Positions 1-8,217 of a stretch of DNA of 64,000 bases are shown one piece after another; within the stretch, counting starts at the first letter, position 1; every line of letters starts with the position of its first letter. A program made the translations under genes and the position numbers. This stretch comes from Xanthomonas sp. XNM01. Lineage in GTDB: Bacteria > Pseudomonadota > Gammaproteobacteria > Xanthomonadales > Xanthomonadaceae. The DNA lies in assembly GCF_014851915.1 (NCBI RefSeq), contig NZ_JACVAP010000001.1, forward strand, positions 186,001 to 250,000, in the 5' to 3' direction. The notes under the pieces are model-generated. The model did no database searches. It saw only the letters and a program-made list of their open reading frames with translations, and was not told the origin of the DNA.

Positions 1-711
1 GAGGACACGCCCGGGCGGATCGTGCTGCAGCACCTGCTGGTCGACGCCGGCAGTGGTCACGTGACCAAGCACTGGCGGCAGGACTGGACCTGGCAGGCCG
101 GCCAGCGCTTCGAGTACGGCGGGGAACAGACCTGGCGCGTGCGCGCGATTCCCGCCGACACCACGCAGGGCGCGTGGACCCAGTGCGTGTACGAGGTCAG
201 CGACGCGCCGCGCTACTGCGGCACCGGCCGCTGGCGCCACGACGACGGCATCGCCACCTGGACCAGCGACCTGTCCTGGCGCCCGCTGCCGCGGCGCGAG
301 TACACCCGCCGCAGCGACTACAACGCGCTGGCGGTGATCAACCGGCACACGATCACGCCCGGTGGATGGACCCACGAGCAGTTCAACACCAAGGTGCTGC
401 GTCATGCCGACGGCCGCCAGGAAGAGATCGCGCGCGAGTTCGGATTCAACGACTACGTCAGGACCGACGCCATCGATTTCGCGCCCGCCCGCCGCTACTG
501 GGCCGGCACGGCCGATTACTGGGCGCGTGTGCGCGCCCGCTGGGACCGGCGGCTGGTCCAGCCGCCCGGCCTGCGGTTGAAGACCGGCATCGATGGCATG
601 GGCCTGATCATCCCGCTGTTCACCCAGGCCGGCGAAGAACAGGAAGGCAGGCACGTGCCCGATGCGGAGATCGATGCGCTGTTCGACCGCTGGGTCGAGC
701 CCGCACGCTGA
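1..711 (+). CDS. DUF6607 family protein (5'-truncated by window edge)
   Basis: The frame is open from base 1, so the gene begins before the window; the visible part is 236 codons plus TGA. A GTG at 22 lies inside conserved sequence (RIVLQHLLVD...) and is unlikely to be the true start. Motifs that I recall from DUF6607 proteins of xanthomonads are present: KHWRQDW near the visible N-terminus, SDAPRYCGTG, RREYTRRSDYNAL and ITPGGWTHEQ. Known members are secreted proteins of unknown function; a signal peptide would be upstream and cannot be seen. No neighbour on the same strand is visible, and the next operon converges on it. Family assignment is confident, function unknown. Confidence 0.8.
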   Translation, partial: EDTPGRIVLQHLLVDAGSGHVTKHWRQDWTWQAGQRFEYGGEQTWRVRAIPADTTQGAWTQCVYEVSDAPRYCGTGRWRHDDGIATWTSDLSWRPLPRREYTRRSDYNALAVINRHTITPGGWTHEQFNTKVLRHADGRQEEIAREFGFNDYVRTDAIDFAPARRYWAGTADYWARVRARWDRRLVQPPGLRLKTGIDGMGLIIPLFTQAGEEQEGRHVPDAEIDALFDRWVEPAR

Positions 712-751
712 GACGCGACCGGTGGCGCGTATCGTCCGGTGCCGCGCGCCG

Positions 752-779
752 AAAAAAGACCCCCGCATCCTTGCGGGGG
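752..779 (-). terminator. Rho-independent terminator of the sigma/PDZ operon
   Basis: An 8-bp perfect stem (760-767 with 772-779, loop TCCT) is flanked on its left by six A residues (752-757), which read as a U-run on the minus strand. It lies about 220 bp past the stop of the PDZ gene, at the end of the minus-strand operon. Confidence 0.75.
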
Positions 780-1001
780 AGGGGATCGCATCGGGGATCC
801 CGGCATCGGGGCCGGGTATCCGGTCGCGCCCGGGGGTCGGGCGGATCGATGGGTGTCACGCGGCGGCCTGTCAGCCGCTCCGGCCACGACGCGGTGACTC
901 GCCGGCCGGATCGGGGCAGGGCGCTGCATGTCCGCAGCGGCGTCCGCACGGCCGCCACGCCATCGCGCACCGCAGGCGGTACGCGGCGACGCCTGTGCCG
1001 C

Positions 1002-2102
1002 TCAGGCGAAGACCTGGATGCGGCTGCCTTCGGCCGCTGCGGGAGCCGGTGGCGGTGCGGGCGGCGCCGGCGGCGTCGGCGCATGTCGCGGTGCGGGTGG
1101 AGCGGCGGGCGCAGGCGGTGCCGGTGGCGCCGGAGGTGCCGGGGGCGGCATGAACCCACCCAGGCTGGGCACCCGGTCCGGCACCGTCACCAGCACCTCC
1201 TGGCTGCGCTTGTCGCGCATCAGCCGCACGCGGCTCTGCTGGCCCGGCGGGCGTGCGCTGATCGCGCGCATCGCCTCGTGCGGCGAGCTGACCGCCTTGC
1301 CGTCGATTTCCCGGATCACGTCGCCGGCCTGCAGATCGGGCAGCGTGCCCTGGCTGAGGATCAGCACGCCGCTGTCGGTGCCGAAGTAGCGGCCGAGCTG
1401 CGGGTTCAGCGCGGTCAGGTTGAGCCCGTTCCAGCGCAGCGCCTCGATCAGCAGCGGCGAGCCGCAGTCGCCGCTGTCGCAGCCGGCGCCCCGGCTGAAA
1501 CGCAGCACCTCGCCGCTGATGCGCGGCGCCAGGCCTTCCAGGTCCAGCGGCTGGCCATCCACCAGCGCCAGCGCGGCGGCGCTGGCGGGCTGTGCGTGCG
1601 CGCGGCCGATCACGAGCGGGCCGCTGATGCGGGGCGTCGCCTCGACCTCGTGGCGCCTGCCGTCGCGCTCGTAGGTCAGCCGCAGCGGACGGTCGCGGGA
1701 CAGGTCGGACAGCAGGTCGCGCGCGGCGTCGACACGCGCCTCCGCATGCGCACCGGTGATCGACGTGCCACCGATCTTCAGCAGCCGGTCGCCGGTCTTC
1801 AGGCCGGCCTCCTCGGCGCCGCTGCCGGGCGTGACGCCGCTGATCCGCACGCCGTCCTTCCGGTCAGCCTCCAGCAGCACGCCCAGGCGCGGCCGGCCGG
1901 TACCCAGCTGGATCGTGCGCGACGAGGAGGCGATGCCGTGCGCGGACAGCTCGGCCACGCGGCGGGCCGCGGCCTGCAGGTCCGCGCGTGCGGCGGCGAG
2001 CTCGGCCTGATGGCCGGTGACGCTCTCGGCGGCGAGCGCCGGGCCGATCGTGCAGGCCAGCAGCAGGGCAAGCGGGGTGAGGCGGAAGGCGAGCGGATGC
2101 AT
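1002..2102 (-). CDS. Periplasmic double-PDZ protein, third gene of sigma operon
   Basis: This gene encodes 366 residues. A signal peptide (about 1-24, ending PALA) is followed by a short helical stretch, a first PDZ domain (about 60-145; LGVLLEADRKDG, GAEEAGLKTGDRLLKIGG) and a second PDZ near the C-terminus (YFGTDSGVLIL, LQAGDVIREIDG). The tail is an alanine/proline-rich low-complexity segment. There is no trypsin-like or M50 protease domain, so it is a binding protein rather than a DegP/RseP-type protease. I chose ATG 2102 because GGAG lies about 6 nt upstream and the signal peptide starts there. An in-frame ATG at 2129 overlaps the upstream stop (TGATG) and could also be used. The cysteines in the central part (GCDSGDCGS) could form a disulphide. 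The role in the operon is inferred only. Confidence 0.75.
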   Translation of the reverse strand: MHPLAFRLTPLALLLACTIGPALAAESVTGHQAELAAARADLQAAARRVAELSAHGIASSSRTIQLGTGRPRLGVLLEADRKDGVRISGVTPGSGAEEAGLKTGDRLLKIGGTSITGAHAEARVDAARDLLSDLSRDRPLRLTYERDGRRHEVEATPRISGPLVIGRAHAQPASAAALALVDGQPLDLEGLAPRISGEVLRFSRGAGCDSGDCGSPLLIEALRWNGLNLTALNPQLGRYFGTDSGVLILSQGTLPDLQAGDVIREIDGKAVSSPHEAMRAISARPPGQQSRVRLMRDKRSQEVLVTVPDRVPSLGGFMPPPAPPAPPAPPAPAAPPAPRHAPTPPAPPAPPPAPAAAEGSRIQVFA

Positions 2103-2128
2103 GGTGGACTCCGTGGGCATCGGGGACA

Positions 2129-2839
2129 TCAATAGACGGGAAGGACGGCGTAGTCGGCGCCGCCGCCATGGAGCACGGCCAGGCGCTGGTCGGCGGCCAG
2201 TCCGGTGAGCTGGCGCAGCACATCGACCCGCTCGCGCCACAGGCCGGTGCGCGCGGCGGCATCGAGTTCGCCCCAGGCCAGCGCGTCGTCGATGCCGGCC
2301 ACCTGCGCCTGCAGCGAGGCGGCCAGCGCGAGCTGCACCGCATCGCCGCTGTCGCCGCTGGACAGTGCGGAGAGCAACGCTTCCAGTCGCGCCGACTCGC
2401 CGTGGAGCTGCTGCAGTTCGCTGGCCGTTGCGGTCGGTGGCGCGGACGATGGCGGCATCGTGGCTGCAGCCGTCGTGGGGGCCGTCGTCCGGCGCGCGTC
2501 CGGTGCCGGGAGCGGCGCATCGGAGGTGTCCGCGCTGGGCGTGGGGACGTGCTCGACCGATGCCGGAGTCTCGACCGCGACAGCGTGGCGCGTGGGAGCG
2601 GTGCCCGACGCGGTCGCCGGTGGCGTATCCGCCTGCCGGGGTGCATCGACCAGAAGCAGGGCAGGGGCCGCCGCGAGCAGGCAGACCGCCGCGGCGATCG
2701 CGGGCAACCGCCAGCGTGGCGGGCGCCTGCGTGCATGCAGCTGGCTTGCGAAGCGGGCGGCCGCCGCCGGAGGAGGCGTTTCCAGCGGCAGGGCGGCGAA
2801 TGCCTGCTGCCAGTCCTGGGGAGGGCGGATGTCGGTCAT
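2129..2839 (-). CDS. Single-pass membrane protein, probable anti-sigma factor
   Basis: This gene encodes 236 residues. A cytoplasmic N-terminus of about 43 residues is followed by one transmembrane helix (about 44-64, ending PALLLVD). Then come a Thr/Pro/Ala-rich linker and a C-terminal helical domain (SELQQLHGESARLEALL...) in the periplasm. The start ATG overlaps the TGA of the ECF sigma gene (ATGA), the usual arrangement for a sigma/anti-sigma pair. The N-terminal part lacks the His-Cys-Cys zinc motif of zinc-binding anti-sigma domains, so assignment rests on topology and position. It is followed immediately by the PDZ gene. Confidence 0.65.
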   Translation of the reverse strand: MTDIRPPQDWQQAFAALPLETPPPAAAARFASQLHARRRPPRWRLPAIAAAVCLLAAAPALLLVDAPRQADTPPATASGTAPTRHAVAVETPASVEHVPTPSADTSDAPLPAPDARRTTAPTTAAATMPPSSAPPTATASELQQLHGESARLEALLSALSSGDSGDAVQLALAASLQAQVAGIDDALAWGELDAAARTGLWRERVDVLRQLTGLAADQRLAVLHGGGADYAVLPVY

Positions 2840-3477
2840 GGCGATTCCTCGACCTGCAGCAGCATGCGCAGGCGGCGGGTGCCGCGCGCCAGCTGCGATT
2901 TGGAAAAACTCTGGGTGCGCTGCATCAGTGCGGCGATCTCCTCGTGGGTGTGGCCCTCGGCGTGGTACAGCCACAGCACGCTGCGGGTGGCCGCCGGCAG
3001 GGCCAGCAGCGCGCGCTGAAGGGCCGCGGCATCGGCAACGGCCGGTGGTGGCGCGGCGGTGTCTTCCGGGTCGTGCCCGTCCAGCGGCAGCGCCTCGTCG
3101 ATCCGCCGGTTGCGACGCATGTATTGCAGCGCCTCGTTGATCGCCACCTGCCGCAACCAGCCCCAGAACGGACCCTGCCCACGGTAGTCGCCGACCCGAT
3201 GCAGCAGCCTGAGCATCGTGTCCTGCAGCACTTCGCCCGCCGCTTCACGGTCGCCGCACAGGCGCAGCGCCAGGGTGAACACCGGGCGCTCGAACCAGCG
3301 GTAGAGCTGCTCGAACGCCGCCGCCTCGCCGCCGCGCGCGCGTCCGAGCAGCGACTCGGGGACGTCGATGGCGAAACCGGAGCGGGGAGCGCCCGCGGCG
3401 CGCGTATCGGCCGCGGCGACCGCAGGAGCGGATGCGAGGCAGCGGGTGGGCGCGTGCAAGGCGGGTTCGGTGCTCAT
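2836..3477 (-). CDS. RNA polymerase ECF-type sigma-70 factor
   Basis: This gene encodes 213 residues. After about 45 variable residues comes sigma region 2 (about 48-115; FEQLYRWFERPVFTLALRL, WGWLRQVAINEALQYMRRNRR). An acidic linker follows, then region 4 (about 148-205; LPAATRSVLWLYHAEGHTHEEIAALM) with its helix-turn-helix. It directs RNA polymerase to alternative promoters and is presumably held inactive by the membrane protein encoded next. It is the first gene of a three-gene operon, divergent from qmcA across about 130 bp. Region 4 ends with an unusual insertion (QRTQSFSKSQLARGTRRL) where ECF factors normally read SRLxRARxxL. The N-terminus is longer than typical, so a later start cannot be excluded. 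Confidence 0.85.
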   Translation of the reverse strand: MSTEPALHAPTRCLASAPAVAAADTRAAGAPRSGFAIDVPESLLGRARGGEAAAFEQLYRWFERPVFTLALRLCGDREAAGEVLQDTMLRLLHRVGDYRGQGPFWGWLRQVAINEALQYMRRNRRIDEALPLDGHDPEDTAAPPPAVADAAALQRALLALPAATRSVLWLYHAEGHTHEEIAALMQRTQSFSKSQLARGTRRLRMLLQVEESP

Positions 3478-3556
3478 ATGACCGTGTGGATGCAGCTGGC
3501 GGCGAAAGCGTCGCAGGCGACGATGCGGTCCGCGGCCGGCGGCGATGGCGACCGCC

Positions 3557-3562
3557 TATACT
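3557..3562 (+). promoter_or_regulatory. Candidate -10 box for qmcA
   Basis: TATACT lies 46 bp upstream of the qmcA ATG. No good -35 element is seen at the expected distance, so this is a -10 match only. A GGG-rich start region follows, then the Shine-Dalgarno AAGGAG at 3596-3601. Confidence 0.45.
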
Positions 3563-3607
3563 GGGCCGACTGGGGATCACGGGCCATCGGGCCGCAAGGA
3601 GCTGGGG

Positions 3608-4561
3608 ATGTTCGAATCGAGTTTTCTCGCCATCGTGCTGCTGGTGGCCGGCATCATCATCCTGTTCAAGACCGTGCGCATGGTGCCGCAGGGCTTCGAG
3701 TGGACGGTGGAGCGCTTCGGCCGCTACACCCACACCCTGACCCCGGGCCTGCACTTCCTGGTGCCGGTGATCTACGGCGTCGGCCGCAAGATCAACATGA
3801 TGGAACAGGTGCTGGACGTCCCCAGCCAGGACGTGATCACCAAGGACAACGCGGTGGTGCGCGTGGACGGCGTGGTCTTCTTCCAGGTACTGGACGCCGC
3901 CAAGGCCGCCTACGAGGTCGCCAACCTGGAAGTGGCGATGATCGCCCTGGTCCAGACCAACATCCGCACCGTGATCGGTTCGATGGACCTGGACGAATCG
4001 CTGAGCCAGCGCGAGACGATCAACGCGCAGCTGCTCAACGTGGTCGACCACGCCACCAATCCGTGGGGCCTGAAGGTCACCCGCATCGAGATCCGCGACA
4101 TCCAGCCGCCGCGCGACCTGGTCGATTCGATGGCGCGGCAGATGAAGGCCGAACGCGACCGCCGCGCGGTGATCCTGGAGGCCGAGGGCCACCGTCAGTC
4201 CGAGATCCTGCGCGCCGAAGGCGACAAGCAGGCGGCGATCCTGCAGGCCGAGGGCCAGAAGGAAGCCGCGTTCCGCGAGGCCGAGGCCCGTGAGCGCCTG
4301 GCCGAGGCCGAGGCCCGCGCGACCGCGATGGTGTCCGAGGCGATCGCCAACGGCAACGTGCAGGCGATCAACTACTTCGTCGCGCAGAAGTACGTGGAAG
4401 CGTTCGAGAAGCTGGCCACCGCGCCGAACCAGAAGTTCGTGCTGATGCCGATGGAGGCCAGCGGCATCATCAGCTCGATCGGCGGCATCGCCGAGCTGGC
4501 CAGGGAGGCGCTGGGCAAGGATGAGGCGCCGGCCCGTACGCCGCCGCGCCTGAGGGACTGA
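3608..4561 (+). CDS. qmcA: SPFH/stomatin-family membrane protein QmcA
   Basis: This gene encodes 317 residues and closely matches E. coli QmcA in arrangement. One N-terminal membrane helix (about 6-22) precedes the SPFH/band-7 domain (MVPQGFEWTVERFGRYTHTL, IGSMDLDESLSQR, NPWGLKVTRIEIRDIQPP). A long Glu/Ala/Arg coiled coil (about 185-260) and a hydrophobic C-terminal SIGGIAEL segment follow. SPFH proteins form oligomeric membrane scaffolds. The ATG at 3608 has a perfect AAGGAG 6 nt upstream, which excludes the longer in-frame start at 3545. It sits 2 bp from the next gene, an NfeD-type partner, the usual SPFH/NfeD pair. Confidence 0.93.
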   Translation: MFESSFLAIVLLVAGIIILFKTVRMVPQGFEWTVERFGRYTHTLTPGLHFLVPVIYGVGRKINMMEQVLDVPSQDVITKDNAVVRVDGVVFFQVLDAAKAAYEVANLEVAMIALVQTNIRTVIGSMDLDESLSQRETINAQLLNVVDHATNPWGLKVTRIEIRDIQPPRDLVDSMARQMKAERDRRAVILEAEGHRQSEILRAEGDKQAAILQAEGQKEAAFREAEARERLAEAEARATAMVSEAIANGNVQAINYFVAQKYVEAFEKLATAPNQKFVLMPMEASGIISSIGGIAELAREALGKDEAPARTPPRLRD

Positions 4562-4563
4562 CC

Positions 4564-4995
4564 ATGCGCTGGGATGCCGTTGGCTGGGGAGCGGTGGCGC
4601 TGCTGCTGTTCGCGGCGGAGACGCTGGCACCCGGCGCCTTCATGCTGTGGATGGGCTTCGCCGCCGCAGTGGTGTTCGTCGGCGTGCTGCTGATGCCCGG
4701 GACCACGCTGCTGATGCAGGTGGTGGCGTTCGTCGTGCTGAGCTTCGTCTCGATCCAGATCTACCGGCGCTGGTTCCGCAAGCGCGCGCGCCAGAGCGAC
4801 CAGCCGCTGCTCAACCGCCGCGCCGAGCAGCTGGTCGGCACCGTGGTGCCGCTGGAGCAGGCGATCGCCGGCGGTCGTGGCCGGGTCCGCATCGGCGATG
4901 CGTTCTGGGTGGTGGACGGGCCGGACCTGCCGGTCGGCACCCCGGTGCGGGTGATCGCGGTCGACGGCATGACCCTGAAGGTGCAGCCGGCCTGA
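4564..4995 (+). CDS. NfeD-family membrane protein, QmcA partner
   Basis: This gene encodes 143 residues. Two or three membrane helices fill the N-terminal half (VALLLFAAETLAPGAFMLWM, VVFVGVLLM, VVAFVVLSFVSI). A soluble OB-fold C-terminal domain follows (about 85-143; LVGTVVPLEQAIAGGRGRVRIGDAFWVVDG). This is the short NfeD type that pairs with slipin/QmcA proteins; the E. coli counterpart is YbbJ. It starts 2 bp after the qmcA stop and is surely co-transcribed. Confidence 0.9.
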   Translation: MRWDAVGWGAVALLLFAAETLAPGAFMLWMGFAAAVVFVGVLLMPGTTLLMQVVAFVVLSFVSIQIYRRWFRKRARQSDQPLLNRRAEQLVGTVVPLEQAIAGGRGRVRIGDAFWVVDGPDLPVGTPVRVIAVDGMTLKVQPA

Positions 4996-5112
4996 CGGCA
5001 CGCGGCCGGCCGTAGCCGCGTCGCGCCAGCAGCAGGCGCGATGCTGCAGGGCGGCTAGGGGACGACGCGACGCATCGGCGATAATGGCGGTCTTTCCCAG
5101 CGAGACTCCGCG

Positions 5113-6231
<1,119 letters not shown>

Positions 6232-6239
6232 GCGCCTGC

Positions 6240-6857
6240 ATGGCCGTCGTCGACTATTACTACAGCCTGATTTCGCCATGGTCGTACCTGGGCCATGACG
6301 CGCTGCTGGCGACGGCCGCGGAGACCGGTGCCACCATCGTGCATCGGCCGGTACGGATCTTCGAACTGTTCGCGGCCAACGGCGCGGTGCCGTTGCCGCA
6401 GCGGGCGCCGGCGCGGCAGCGCTACCGGCTGATCGAACTGCAGCGCTGGCGCGAACAGCGTGGCCTGCCGCTGAACCTGCAGCCGGCGTTCTATCCGGTC
6501 AACGTCGCCGATGCCGACCGGATCGTGATCGCGCTGGCCGGCATGGAGATCGATCCGTCCGGCTTCGCAGGCGCGGCATTCCGCGCGCTGTGGGCGGAGG
6601 AACGCAACCTGGCCGACCGCGCGACGCTCGCCGCGCTGCTGGACGCCTGCGGGCATCCGGTCGAAGCGGTGCTCGCCGCCGCGGCAACCGAGGTGGTGGA
6701 GGAGCGTTACGTCGCCAACACCCGGGCGGCGATCGCGGCCGACCTTCCCGGTCTTCCCGGTTACGTGCTGGCCGGAGAACCGTTCTGGGGCCAGGACCGG
6801 ATCGAGCAGCTGCACGTGGCACTGGCCGGCGGGCGTGCGCCTTACGGCGCCGGCTGA
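6240..6857 (+). CDS. 2-hydroxychromene-2-carboxylate isomerase-like DsbA-fold protein
   Basis: This gene encodes 205 residues. Its N-terminal motif YYYSLISPWSYLGHD has serine where thiol-disulphide oxidoreductases carry CxxC, as in the kappa-class GST/HCCA isomerase family. The C-terminal PGYVLAGEPFWGQDRIEQL is the conserved end of that fold. Family members use glutathione to isomerise aromatic degradation intermediates or have unknown substrates. No aromatic catabolism genes are nearby, so the substrate here cannot be given. It starts 8 bp after gcvT and probably shares its transcript, before the separate gcvH promoter. Confidence 0.85.
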   Translation: MAVVDYYYSLISPWSYLGHDALLATAAETGATIVHRPVRIFELFAANGAVPLPQRAPARQRYRLIELQRWREQRGLPLNLQPAFYPVNVADADRIVIALAGMEIDPSGFAGAAFRALWAEERNLADRATLAALLDACGHPVEAVLAAAATEVVEERYVANTRAAIAADLPGLPGYVLAGEPFWGQDRIEQLHVALAGGRAPYGAG

Positions 6858-6900
6858 GCGGGCCGCCGCCGCGCCCGGTTCCGGTGCGGCGGAATCCTCC

Positions 6901-6933
6901 GTACACTAATCGCCCATTCCGCATCGAACGCGT
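6901..6933 (+). promoter_or_regulatory. gcvH promoter-leader element, near copy of the rpoZ one
   Basis: A -10 hexamer TACACT (6902-6907) is followed by CGCCCATTCC (6911-6920) and CGAACGCGT (6925-6933). The same blocks with the same spacing occur at 46355-46387 before rpoZ, with 26 of 33 bases identical. A recognisable -35 is absent (TTCCGG sits at the 17-bp position). Confidence 0.6.
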
Positions 6934-6948
6934 TACCGGAGCACACCC

Positions 6949-7344
6949 ATGAGCGAGATCCCAGGCGATCTGAAGTTCCTCAAGTCCCACGAGTGGGCCC
7001 GTGTCGAAGGCAATGGCCGCGTCACCGTCGGCATCTCCGACCACGCGCAGGGCCTGCTGGGCGACCTGGTCTACGTCGAGCTTCCCAACGTCGGCGACAG
7101 CGTCGAGGCCGGCAACGCGGTGGCGGTGGTCGAGTCGGTCAAGGCCGCCTCCGACGTCTACGCGCCGGTGGGTGGCACCGTCGTCGAGGTCAACAGCGCG
7201 CTGGCCGACAAGCCGGAGACGATCAACGAGGACGCCTACGGCGAAGGCTGGCTGTTCGTGCTGGAGATCGGCGATGCCGACCAGCTCGCCGAACTGCTCG
7301 GCCCGGACGATTACGCCGAGCTGATCGAGAACGGCGACGACTGA
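6949..7344 (+). CDS. gcvH: Glycine cleavage system H protein
   Basis: This gene encodes 131 residues, the family length. GcvH is the lipoylated shuttle of the glycine cleavage complex. The lipoyl site is Lys65 in [14 protein letters not shown]. Other signatures are [29 protein letters not shown] and [12 protein letters not shown]. It has its own promoter-like element directly upstream and a strong terminator 30 bp downstream, so it can be a single-gene transcript. Confidence 0.97.
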   Translation: MSEIPGDLKFLKSHEWARVEGNGRVTVGISDHAQGLLGDLVYVELPNVGDSVEAGNAVAVVESVKAASDVYAPVGGTVVEVNSALADKPETINEDAYGEGWLFVLEIGDADQLAELLGPDDYAELIENGDD

Positions 7345-7373
7345 CCGGTCGCCACCGGCAGCCGCCGCAGAAC

Positions 7374-7401
7374 GCCCGCCATCCGGCGGGCTTTTTTTTT
7401 T
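7374..7401 (+). terminator. Rho-independent terminator of gcvH
   Basis: A perfect 7-bp stem GCCCGCC/GGCGGGC (7374-7380 with 7385-7391, loop ATCC) is followed by ten consecutive T residues (7392-7401). Confidence 0.95.
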
Positions 7402-7901
7402 GCGCGGCGAACCCGGGCGCGCGGAGGTGGCCGACGCCTTGGTCGAAGGCAGGAGTCGCGTCCTGTGCAGGCGTTCGGCAGCGAGAGGTATTCCGGAGCG
7501 CATCGTGCCGTCCGATGTCGCCGTCGGGTGTGCCTCGTGCGTCGCCGATCGCCTCCGGCGCGCGCCTGCAGGTGCGTCGTTCTGGTCGAGCGACGGCGCA
7601 GGCGGGCAAATTTTTTTGCGCAAATCGACTTGTGCGACGCGATACGGCGTGCGTGCGGCAAAAAAAAATGCACCCGCGTCCGCAGCGCGTGATCGCTGCG
7701 TGGACGACGTCGGAGTGCTGTCGCCTGGTGATATTTTCATCACCATATTTTTTTCCTGTTTCAGGAAACGGCTTGTTTTTGGCTGCGGTTCGCAACGCCA
7801 CGCGATGAGCGCATGCAGCGTGCCGATACGCGGGGTCGGCGCATCTGGCTGGTACCGGTCCGATCCGGGTGAACCACCGCAAAAAAAAACTGCGACGGGT
7901 G
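7402..7901. other. Gene-free A/T-tract-rich stretch
   Basis: There is no convincing gene here. The stretch has an unusual density of homopolymer tracts for 70% GC DNA: T7 at 7611-7617, A9 at 7660-7668, T7 at 7748-7754 and A9 at 7881-7889, with A7 at 7911-7917 just inside the next promoter. Possible short frames have no supporting ribosome site or family resemblance. Two stem-loops inside are listed separately. Confidence 0.6.
7681..7754 (+). ncRNA. Candidate small-RNA 3' end: two stem-loops and a T-run
   Basis: The first stem-loop pairs CGCAGCG with CGCTGCG (7681-7687 with 7694-7700, loop 6 nt). The second pairs GGTGAT with ATCACC (7727-7732 with 7739-7744, loop ATTTTC) and is followed by ATATTTTTTT (7745-7754), a terminator-like ending. 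gcvH already has its own strong terminator about 330 bp before, so this would end a separate transcript. No convincing promoter was found; the call is tentative. Confidence 0.25.
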
Positions 7902-7930
7902 TTGACAGTGAAAAAAACCGTGATTAGGTT
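7902..7930 (+). promoter_or_regulatory. Sigma-70 promoter of the histone-like gene
   Basis: A consensus -35 TTGACA (7902-7907), a 17-bp spacer containing an A7 tract, and -10 TAGGTT (7925-7930) form a strong promoter. Transcription would start near 7937, giving a leader of about 280 nt before the ATG at 8218. Confidence 0.75.
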
Positions 7931-8073
7931 TCGCCCAGCAGACGCTGCCTGCCGAAGCGAGTGAGTCGAATCAACACCACAACGCGAAGCACAACTCGGT
8001 CATCCACCAGGAACCTCACGACGGTGGAACAGGCCCGCTTCCCCCAGAGAAAAGCAGCGACCCCCGAATCCAA

Positions 8074-8100
8074 CGCCTGCAGTCACCGCGACTGCAGGCG
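8074..8100 (+). other. Perfect 11-bp hairpin in the long leader
   Basis: CGCCTGCAGTC (8074-8084) pairs perfectly with GACTGCAGGCG (8090-8100) around a 5-nt loop. It lies in the middle of the predicted 5' untranslated region of the histone-like gene. No T-run follows, so it is more likely a leader structure than a terminator. Confidence 0.6.
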
Positions 8101-8217
8101 CACCCGTATCCGGATCGACGCGCGTATCGCGCCGACGGACTCACCGCGGCAGGTCATGCCGCGGTTTTGTGCGACTGGGCAGTACACCCCATAAAGTTCA
8201 CTGACGAGGAGCCACCC

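Noticed and set aside
174-2135. Long plus-strand open frame covering the DUF6607 end and the PDZ gene
   Set aside because: It is arginine/alanine-rich with no domain, and antisense to or out of phase with genes that have clear families; high GC content makes such frames common.
4996-5112. Glycine riboswitch before gcvT
   Set aside because: The leader is too short and lacks the paired aptamer architecture.
7961-8194. Small frame in the leader of the histone-like gene (GTG start, 77 codons)
   Set aside because: No ribosome site and it contains both arms of the leader hairpin; composition is not protein-like.
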